Source: Lasiosphaeris hirsuta
Lineage: Eukaryota > Ascomycota > Sordariomycetes > Sordariales > Lasiosphaeriaceae
Assembly: GCA_030549175.1 (NCBI GenBank)
Contig: JAUKUA010000008.1
Coordinates: 1-64,000 of the forward strand
Length of the DNA: 64,000 bases
Direction: 5' to 3'
Under the pieces are notes generated by a model that saw only the letters and a program-made list of their open reading frames with translations, searched no databases and was not told where the DNA came from. Position 1 is the first letter of the stretch. Each line of letters starts with the position of its first letter. Of this stretch, positions 56,197 through 64,000 are shown piece by piece. The position numbers and the translations under genes are program-made.

Positions 56197-57690
56197 CTAA
56201 GCAACGGCGAAAACCGTCGACGTTAAACCCCTATCATCATTTACAAAGAAATCCGCTCCTATGCCCTCTAGAAGAGGCCACAAGTCGTCCCGCCTTAAAT
56301 AGGCCCTCGTCTTCTTCCCGTAGTCCAGGAGGATAATCCCTTGAAATACCCTAAAGAGTGGTGGTGTCTCACCTTTGACATTCTGCACGTTAATATCGGG
56401 CCCCAACGACAGGAATTTTCGAAACAAGGCCTGACATATTCGGTTCTTATTAAGCGCGCGGACAAGGTAGTGCAGCACGCCGTCGCGTCATCTACGTGTG
56501 TAAGGAGACAGCCACTGGTGATTAGATGGTACTACTGTTCCTCGAGCATGAAAGATTCAACCACTGCACTACTGGCACAGGCGTAGTAGAATACCATCAT
56601 CTTATTACCGTCACGATACTCGAGGTCCAAGCCTAGAAGCTCTAGGAAGAGCCCGACGACATGATTATTTATCGGCAAAGACAAGATGGAAGAGCGTCAC
56701 CTCTATATCTCGCAGCTCTTCCTTCCATCGCTCAGCCGGATTGCCTTGGACAAACTCTCATTCAGAATGCTTTCGGGTGGAAATTGGAACACCAGTAACT
56801 TGGCAAAGAGGTCGGCCCCGTACGCCAGTAAGCTCTTCATCACATCGGTTTTTTTCCGCATAAACCCAATCGCTTACTGGCCGGGCGGGTGCTGGTAGGT
56901 TCCTTACCGATCTTCCCAAGTTGCTACGTAATAAACGGAGTACTTTTATTCCTCTGGAGCACAGAGGGAACGATAAACCCATCGATTCCAGGCCTTGGAC
57001 TTCCTTACCCCGGCTCTAGACACACATTAGCTCCAGCGCTAGAGAACAAAAGAAAGTCCAGAACTGCAGGCTGCTAGCTATCAATCGCCAAGTACAATAC
57101 GGCTAAAGTGACCTTTACGCCGTGATTGATCAAGAGTTTGACGACTTTGATGTCGTCGATGGCTGGGGCGAGGTAGGTCATGCCACTAAGAGGCGCGGCG
57201 TTGACGTCTGCTCCGGCCTTAACCAGGAGTCCGGCCACTTGCTTGCAGAAAATGCTAAGCTCCCAGTCCTTGGTATCCAGCGATGCAGTAAGTGCCGCTC
57301 TCATTGCCACGGCGGTCCTCCAAGTCAGGGTTTCGAGAAAGAATAATAAGGGAGGGCCTCGTGAACCTGCCACCAATGTCTACCGCGTGCGAGGAGATGA
57401 AGAGGCACATCTCCCACCGAGTAGTTGCAGCTGTACGTGGTCATTGGGTAGCAACCGAACCGTCCAACTCCTCAACCTCTATTTTAACGACCTTGCGCTT
57501 GCACGCCGCGGGAATAATAGGCACAATAGTGCCCTGATTGACACGATTTTTTTCCTGTCTCTTGCGCCACTCAATATCGTCGAGCTTCTAGATGTGGTCC
57601 CCGGTTGCAATGTTGTCCAAAAGGGAAGCATGGGTGTTAGATGGAACGGGCTTGTAATGATGAACCGACATTGAGATGGACAAGGATTGA
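56197..57690 (-). pseudogene. Broken ankyrin-repeat gene
   Basis: Minus strand: a polar N-terminal block KLDDIEWRKRQEKNRVNQG and VPIIPAACKRKVVKIEVEEL (about 57590-57480) resembles the basic leader of some fungal ankyrin proteins. Then, with frameshifts, VAGLLVKAGADVNAAPLSGM and DDIKVVKLLINHGVKV (57180-57090), TDVMKSLLAYGADLFAKL (about 56850-56800), LLGLDLEYRDGNKMMVFYYA, and LHYLVRALNKNRICQALF, LSLGPDINVQNVKGETPLF-like (56478-56350). A stop at 56197-56199 ends it. At least four frames are used and several stops are present. Ankyrin repeats only show a binding role. Confidence 0.6.
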
Positions 57691-57699
57691 GATACGGGG

Positions 57700-58049
57700 C
57701 GTTGCTTTGACTTGTACTAGTTAGGGTAAAGTCTATACACATACTAGGCTATTGTTTATATATATATTTCTATCTGTATAGTATGTTACGTTTGTTAAAT
57801 GTTGTTCTTCCAGCGACGTCCTCTGTACGCTTACATCTTAGAAGCCCACACCAAGTATCAATCCTAGTAGAAGGTTAAGTCAAGTTTGCCAAACAGTAGT
57901 GACCGACGTTAGGAGGCAGAGTCTTACCAAAGGTAGAGAACAAAAACTAGTTGAGAACGGTCAGCCATAATTTTGGTAGGCAGTACCTAAGCGCTCTAAT
58001 GTCAGTAGGACATATTCAAGGAGTAGATTCGTCCAGAAATATTCATGGA
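57700..58049. other. Intergenic, no gene seen
   Basis: AT-rich DNA with a short TATATATAT run at about 57758-57767. Confidence 0.4.
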
Positions 58050-59480
58050 GCAGGTAAGTAAAAGCAGGGGAAACGGACGTATCACTCATCATCCTCACGA
58101 AGCCAACCTAAAATAGCCACTGGGCGATCTAACAGACGACTAACACTAGTGTAGTCAGGTAGTTGATACTTAGGCAGGCCTTGCGGAAACGTACCATTTC
58201 GTCGAGGGCTCCTTAGTTCTTACGCTGGCACTCCCAGCCGTCAGCGAGCTTAAGGATAAGGAGTTTCGTGTCTCTGTTTTGCCAACTCGACCACGGCTTC
58301 GCCTCAGATAAGGATTTGAGCTCGACGAGAGTTTTACCCCCGGTCCAGAGCTCGTCGGTAAGTACCCAAGCTTCTTACTCCCGGGCGACGGCGCCTTTAT
58401 AGTATCTCCGGATCAGAGGTCCGCAATCGTAGATACCCTCCGGGTCCAGAGCCATCAGTTTTACTACGGAATCGAATAGCTCGTGGTAATACGACTCTAG
58501 CGACTCCACAAAGGCCGCCCATTGCGGCGGGAGATCTCGTACCGTGCCACCCTTGTCGTGGTAACGTCGTACGCCTAGATACCCGTCGAAATGCACAGAC
58601 ATGTCGTAGTTTTTGTCGAAGCCGTGGAATGGTTATCGGCTGAGGATAGTTTTTTCGTCGTACGTGAGGCGATTTTCCACCCAGGCCGGGTACTTGTTTT
58701 TAGCTTCAAGTTGCCACGATATCCCGTTCTTTGAATCATGGTTAGCGACGTAGCCCATGGCGTAGACCGAGCTGACTTGTAGCACGAGTTTGGTAAGTAT
58801 GATGCCTGCCGTTGACGCTGCGTGTTCGTCCTACTGCCACCTCGACGCCACCAGTGCGAGCTCCACGAGCCATGATAGGCGTGGCTATATGGTCTATAGG
58901 AAGACGAGCTGAGCCATCTCGCCCGTGCCGAGGTGTGCCGTATGGTTAACAAGCGCCGTGTTAGCCACGTTAGACACGATATATAGTAGGGTAACTAGCG
59001 TGCTGAGGATTACCTATGTACTACTCTCCGGCCGACCGAGTACGCTAAGCGTTATCTTATTAACGACGGATCGGCGTCTAAGTAGTAGGATCGTGAGACT
59101 GACGAGGATGTTGACTACGGCAAAGGCGCCTAGCTTCTCGGCTACCGTCGACGCGTATTGTTCCTAGTTTTAGGGTTCAATGATCCAGTCCTACGGCCTC
59201 AGATCCGACGGTAGCACGCCGAGATAGTCTGTCTAGAGAAAGCCGCCCCATGAGGTAGAGGTAAGGACATACTGCTCATCCATCGTACTCAGGGAGACGT
59301 ACTTGTCTACGTAGCCAGGTGCTTGGTCCTTCCACTTATAGTTTGATGGGATATCGGAGAGAATTGTGTCGTTGGAAAAGGTTCCATTGGAAGGGCTAGT
59401 AGCTAAGTCGTCTCGACACCAGATACTAACGTAGATACCGGCCTAATAATAAACAGGAATGGCCTAACTACTACAGTCCA
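58050..59480 (-). pseudogene. RIP-broken multi-pass membrane protein, single frame with stops
   Basis: One minus-strand frame can be followed for some 470 codons without a clear frameshift. It reads YVDKYVSLSTMDEQYVLTST, then TVAEKLGAFAVVNILVSLTI, a loop RRRSVVNKITLSVLGRPESS, the helix VILSTLVTLLYIVSNVANTA, PRLSWLVELALVASRW, IILTKLVLQVSSVYAMGYVA and a hydrophilic tail with MSVHFDGYLGVRRYHDKGGT. The stops (for example 59097-59160 region, about 58865, 58637) stand where Gln or Trp would fit. I link it to an uncharacterised fungal membrane-protein family with a PESST-W type loop and a RPRLSW segment. Its role is unknown. Confidence 0.6.
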
Positions 59481-59739
59481 CCTACCCTACCCCTCCTTCC
59501 TTACCCGTTTTTTTTTTCTCCTTTCCCCTTCTCCCCCCTACCTACGTAAACCCAGTTCCTATCTACGTCCTCGACTCCGGCTATATTACTTAAGATCGAT
59601 ATATAGTGAGATGGGGACCTCGTAGTTAGTACTTAAATCTCTCTATGTTCTTAAGAAGCCCGGCGTTACTTTCTTCCTAAGGATGCTGTTGCTTAAGCTA
59701 CCTGATCAGCTCGGCGTACTTTTTACTCCGTGGTTTGAT

Positions 59740-61250
59740 TTAGAAGTTAAACTTGGTTGGGTAGGCGAGTATACCCAGCTTTACCTTTACTAATACCTCT
59801 ACTTCTTTTCTATCCTTTCCTAAGGCCTTAGTAAACTTGAAGGCTGCTAGTAACTTTACTATGTTAAGGTAGAGGCTCGAGTCCATAAAGAAACGCCTAG
59901 GGTATCTTCTGTAGCCGTAGCCGAAAGCCTCCTTTGTAAGATCTAGCTCGTTACGTGAGGGAAGGAAGTGATCTAGATCGAAGTATTCCAGACTAGTATG
60001 TACCTTTAGGTCGTAAAGAAACTACCAAACCGTAGGTAAGATGTATACACCCTTTGGGATACGGAGGTTGTTAAACTCGATTTCTTTAGTAATTACATAC
60101 GGGAAACCTATAGGCGTGATAGGCTACTACCTTAGGGCTTCCTTAACCAAGGTATTAACATATGGTAGCTTCTCACGGTCCTTAAGCATAGGTAGGTGAT
60201 TTGTATTAATGACGTAATTTCCTCCTAGGCTTTACGCTACATATGGCCGAATTTAATTATAGCTAAGGTAAATATAGTGAGGGTTATAGTAGTCGTGTCT
60301 ATGGTAACTCCGTGGAGACTTGCCGTTGTCTAAATAACAACTTTTTCGTTGTTTTCGTTTAGCTTGTCATCTCCTTCCTACTAAAGTTGTTAGACGAGCT
60401 TTGAGACATATGAAGGTTAGTAAGCTAAGGTTACTATCTAACGCCGAACAAAGTGGCATAATATATATTAACGTCTAGATAGACTTACGCTACCTATGTG
60501 CCGTCTTTTTAAATTCCGTACTGGGAAATCTCTTAGAGATATATTAGAAAGCTGGAAAAATGTTAATAGCTTAAGCTATCGAAGCTATAATAAGTGAAAA
60601 CTTAGTTATTATCTCAATTAAATCAACTAACTTATTTAATCTATAGGACTCAATAGTATAGTCGTAAGCTATTTTTAAGATGGTAGTAACGGTATTACTT
60701 AATATTCTTATTAGTTAACTTCTAGTGCTTTCTCTAAAAGCCCGAGATCTAAGATTGGATATTACGTCTTGTAATGCTCTAGCCATCTTTCTAGCTCTTT
60801 CAATGCTTGAACAAGCTACCGTTCTACTTCAATCTTTTAGATGTTATAGAACTAGGCCGTAGATATTGTAATACCAAGCTCTCGATATAGGTATTTATGA
60901 TAGTGGCGAAATGGAGGATTATAATCTTAGTAGACGACGATAGATTTGTAGTTACATAACTTATTTGCTATAACTATAGTAGGCCGTCCCGAAGACTTAT
61001 TTACTATCTTCTTAAGTAACTCGCACACGATCTACCTGTCGTATACGATTACGAGAGTCATATCTATAACTATCACAGAACTGATACCGCCGTAAATATC
61101 TTTGTGTGTTATCTAATGTTAGTACTCTGGCGTGCCACTAGTAGGAAAGTCCCATATGTTTCTAAGTAGCGGGAGCGGTTTGGGCCCTGTGGGTAATTTA
61201 CGCCGACACTTTTAACTCGACCGTTAGTATAGGAAATAGCCAAGTAGAGT
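59740..61250 (-). pseudogene. RIP-broken cytochrome P450, heme cysteine lost
   Basis: One frame on the minus strand gives the whole P450 layout: the proline hinge LPTGPKPLPLLRNIWDFP (about 61200-61145), YGGISSVIVIDMTLVIVYDR, ERWLEHYKT, the I-helix region ASLHGVTIDTTTITLTIFTL (family A-G-x-D-T-T), the K-helix LPYVNTLVKEALR, IPKGVYILPTVW, and the heme loop FGYGYRRYPRRFF (59925-59887). In the family this loop is FGFGRRICPGR. Here the iron-binding Cys is Tyr (TAC at 59904-59902) and the following Gly is Arg, both G-to-A changes. Stop TAA is at 59740-59742. Many TAG/TAA stops sit at Gln or Trp positions. The part 60550-60700 is too decayed to read. P450s oxidise varied substrates; none can be named. 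Confidence 0.85.
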
Positions 61251-61854
61251 AAGAATGTCCCATAGCGACGGATGTATAATTACCATACTGGTCGATACCT
61301 TTCAAATGGACTACTGTTAAGCATCTGGCTAGAGGATAATGGGGGCAAATGGGGAAACAATAAAAGGCAAGTTATAAAAGATTCTGGTATACGGGTTGCG
61401 TCATATTTAAGCGGTATCAGTATACGCGGTGATCCCAACTTGCTGATCCTAACTTACTGCCGATCAGTGATGCTGTAGTTCTGTGACACTAGAGTCTAAT
61501 TCGTTGGTCTACGTTATCGAGATTCGTATTCGCCGCTCCCGGGGCTACCCATCAATCACTGTACCGGCTACGGCGAATAAAGCTACTGGATTCCCAATCC
61601 TTCATGCAATGAAGCCTTAGCTACAGGAAATCTGTCAACATGCTCAAGTGGTGCATGGTTCTAAGGTAGTATTATGAGACCTACCCAGGCATGACTTGTT
61701 AGATCCCGGGATACATGGCTCCCGTTAACAATAACTATCCCTCACGCACCCTTCTTAGATTTGCGTTAGGATGTTATATACTATCCTGTAGTTACCATGT
61801 ACTGGTCGCGTGTGGCTTTCCACCACTCCACCAAAACCATCCTCAATTACACAA
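61251..61854. other. No recognisable gene
   Basis: The N-terminal anchor of the P450 would lie just above 61215 but is not readable. The rest is gene-free, with normal GC from about 61500. Confidence 0.4.
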
Positions 61855-62184
61855 CTATAATACTAGCAAATAACTATAACTAACTGAATCAGAAACAGAT
61901 GAATCAGATGGCTCTGTAACCACCTTGCGTGTGTGTACATTATGGCCAGGCTTTCCGCACGTGCCACTACACCTTCGAAGGGTGCAGTGCTCCGTGCGCG
62001 TTTTCTGTGTTGTGTACCTGGATATTATTACCACTGATACTGAGAGTAGTCGTTTCGTCTGTAGTAGTTTGACTAACTTTAGCTGTCTAGAATGTATTGA
62101 GGAGTGCATACTAATCGTAGTTCCAGGCAATTGGGGTGAACTGAAAGACAACGCAAACATTAGCATAACCTCACAGCCCCACAC
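61855..62184 (-). pseudogene. C-terminal fragment of a DNA-transposon transposase (zinc-knuckle type)
   Basis: The minus frame ends ...TLRRCSGTCGKPGHNVHTRKV then an acidic Ser-rich tail (EPSDSSVSDSVSYS) and TAA. The Cys-Gly-x-x-GH knuckle followed by an acidic tail is typical of the C-terminus of fungal pogo/Fot-type transposases. No catalytic part was found upstream, so it is a remnant. Confidence 0.5.
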
Positions 62185-62562
62185 AATCGCACGCGTAGGT
62201 AATCATATCTGTACGTTCAGGCCAGAAGTGACCCTAGAGCTGTCGAGATGTTTGCTTAAGCGACGGCGGAGTGGTAGATGCTAGAGAGCGCGCGACGAGA
62301 TAAGTGTGAGGCTATGGGTTGCGAGCGTTGTAGGCTTTTGGAAAATTTGTGCCTGACTGCAGTGATAAGAACCATAATCTGTTGGGAGTGGGGCACTCCC
62401 AGGCGTAGGACCGCAGCTGGCACAGGCCACTTGGGCTAGTGCTCCAGCCCACCACCTGTTCCCACTTGGAGATGCAGATCCATCACCAAGATCTTGCATC
62501 TACGCTCAATAGCAGATAGTAGCAATACAGCACATTGCCACTCCAACATAATCGCTGGGAAC

Positions 62563-62713
62563 CCGTGGGTTATCCGGGCCAAGCCAATTAACTACACACC
62601 TTATAACACACTAATAACATAGGGAAAAAAAAGCCTTATAAGCGATTTTCGACTATGTTACCAGTGTGTTGCAAGGTCTGCAGTCAACTGGCTTGGCCCA
62701 AAAAAACCCACGG
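62563..62713. mobile_element. Short inverted-repeat element (MITE-like), about 151 bp
   Basis: The left arm CCGTGGGTTATCCGGGCCAA plus GCCAATTAACT (62563-62593) matches the reverse complement of 62682-62713 at about 26 of 31 positions. The middle is AT-rich and non-coding. Subterminal CCGTGGGTT and GGGCCAA words recall hAT-type ends, but no clear target-site duplication was found. Confidence 0.6.
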
Positions 62714-63724
62714 CATTTGCGGGCCACTCACAGGCACCCACGAGTGGGTTTTTCTCATCACTACCTGACTGTGAGCAGCAAGCGCCGCTAGCCAAAGCGG
62801 CTTTCACCCGGTGAGGGGGTTGCCGCTTGAGGACGGCTCTCGCTTCGGGAGCAGGGGGTCTCAAAAGGTGGCAGAGCCCACAGGAGGCCAACATGACCCG
62901 CACTGCCCCGTTTATTTACCGACGGAGGAATGCCCTCCTCGGCCACATCCTCCGGGATGCGTGTTTATTCTCCTGTCAGTCCTTGGGGCTTGATTGCAAA
63001 CATGGCCACACGGCCCGTTTTCACGACCATCCCAGTTGGTACGGGGGATGTCCACGACGCTGGGTCGCCCAAGTCGTCTGTGGTATTTGCTAGATTCAGG
63101 CACCCGCATGGGATGGCGGGAGATGTTGACCGCAGATTGACCGTAGGCTCCAAATGAAGACGACTGAAAGAGGACGCGGGATCGCCAACAGACTCTGCTT
63201 TTAGTGCATATTTCTTTTTCTCATCCACTGGGCGAACTTTTCGTCCCTTCCTCGAGGGTTTGGTTTAGGGGCACGGTCCTGGTATCCAACAAGAAGTGGC
63301 AGGATATCTTTGAAATTATCCTTTCCCCCTGCACGGAGCATTAGGGTTCGATTGAAACGCCATTTCCGGTAGGCCATTGTCAGAGACAGGGAGAGTACGT
63401 AGGTTAGAAAGGGGGATATAGGGCTAAGCTAGTATTTCTCGGGCTCGTTAATCATGTCGAAAATTCAATCAGAGGAGTGAGACCGTCAGGCATTAAGAAT
63501 ACTGGGCGACAGATGGGCTATCAGTGGCACTAACCTATGCCCTACGCGACCGGTTATCGCATATACATCCTCAGAAATAGTTTTTACACTGTATCTGTTG
63601 TTCACCACAGCCTGGAGAATCCAAAATATCTCAGTCTCAAGGGTCACGACAGTATCCGGTAAAGCCTCTTAGACTACGTCCCTTGTTAACCATTAGCTCC
63701 ACATTGGTGGGCTTGAAAGCCAAC
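62714..63724. other. No recognised gene
   Basis: A minus ORF at 62965-63228 (87 codons, with LHLEPTVNLRSTSPAIPCGC) and overlapping plus ORFs at 62811-63157 have no known motif. 63240-63724 holds only the decayed 3' flank of the HET fragment. Confidence 0.35.
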
Positions 63725-64000
63725 TTAAGACAGTACAACCGAGCAGGTTGGATGATCGGGCCAATCCATAGCCTCGCCATGCATAACACTGTGAATGTAA
63801 TAATCTCCAATAAGCGTGTATCTGGGATCTTCTGAAGCAGACTCGACCACCTCGCGTCCAGAGGTGGAGCATGTCCCCCGAACAACAAATGGGACGCTAC
63901 CACCCAAAAGAAGCATTTATTCTGAGCAAGAAAGTAAACCTAACTTGCCCCCAAGAAGAAAATTGGTGAGGACCGGTATTGATTAAGATGGATAAACGGT
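63725..64000 (-). pseudogene. HET-domain protein, C-terminal fragment, partial at window edge
   Basis: The minus frame 63916-63725 reads LLLGGSVPFVVRG ... YTLIGDYYIHSVMHGEAM. Fungal HET proteins end with this pattern (a GGR-x-PFVLR strand, then LVGECYVHGMMDGEA). The HET domain itself would lie beyond 64000. A stop at 63725-63727 and a likely stop just before LLLGG suggest it too is broken, but the upstream part is outside the window. Confidence 0.65.

Noticed and set aside
63300..63360. A tRNA-like GGTTCGATT word
   Set aside because: It lacks the matching acceptor, D and anticodon arms.
1..64000. A changed genetic code with TAA/TAG read as Gln
   Set aside because: In-frame TAA and TAG do fall at Gln positions in many relics, and the three intact genes end in TGA. 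But TGA at Arg sites, TAG at Trp sites, Cys to Tyr and Gly to Arg changes, and frameshifts also occur, and the intact genes use CAA and CAG freely. RIP explains all of this.

Overview
The window looks like filamentous-ascomycete (Pezizomycotina) nuclear DNA. It has short spliceosomal introns of about 50-90 bp with GT(or GC)...AG ends, pyrimidine-rich leaders, heterokaryon-incompatibility (HET) domains, a Tad/I-type LINE, pogo-type transposase remains and long AT-rich stretches. In the broken genes most in-frame stops sit where CAA, CAG, CGA or TGG codons would be expected, which is the footprint of repeat-induced point mutation (RIP: C to T, best in CpA, on either strand). There are no prokaryotic operons, CRISPR arrays or rRNA genes, and I could not find a tRNA gene.

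Only three genes look fully intact. They are a secreted-looking DJ-1/PfpI family protein with four exons (11657-12716), a GC-rich intronless galactose/glyoxal-oxidase-like radical copper oxidase with an extra C-terminal domain (34081-36375), and an ethanolamine/choline-type kinase with two exons (43370-44673, minus). Two genes are nearly intact: an L-amino-acid-oxidase-like flavoprotein with one stop and one frameshift (37322-39501, minus), and an APC-family permease that has lost a middle segment (41677-43153). The permease lies tail-to-tail with the kinase.

Most of the rest is a graveyard of gene families linked to fungal allorecognition, NLR-type immunity and their effectors. From left to right: a CHAT-protease-domain gene (2.5-3.8 kb), a HeLo-domain/kinase-like gene (13.2-14.3 kb), a HET-ankyrin gene (16.7-18.8 kb), a PD-(D/E)XK-like gene (20.7-21.1 kb), a multi-pass membrane protein (22.7-23.5 kb), a ricin-B-like lectin with a transmembrane segment (24.3-25.1 kb), a second HET gene broken by an exact 50-bp tandem duplication (29.9-32.1 kb), a NACHT/STAND gene (52.9-54.0 kb), a second PD-(D/E)XK-like gene with 42-bp coiled-coil repeats (54.3-55.5 kb), an ankyrin gene (56.2-57.7 kb), another multi-pass membrane protein (58.0-59.5 kb), a cytochrome P450 (59.7-61.25 kb) and a HET-protein C-terminus running off the right end.

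Mobile DNA takes up much of 44-53 kb and 61-63 kb. A LINE of about 6.2 kb (45024-51230) is followed directly, head to tail, by the 5' end of a second copy. Next come an LTR-like sequence (related to one at 15.06 kb), a pogo-type transposase relic, and near 62 kb a transposase C-terminal fragment and a small inverted-repeat element. AT-rich gene-free tracts lie at about 1.3-2.5, 9.9-10.7, 12.8-13.2, 18.8-19.4, 25.5-27.5, 36.5-37.1 and 40.2-40.7 kb.
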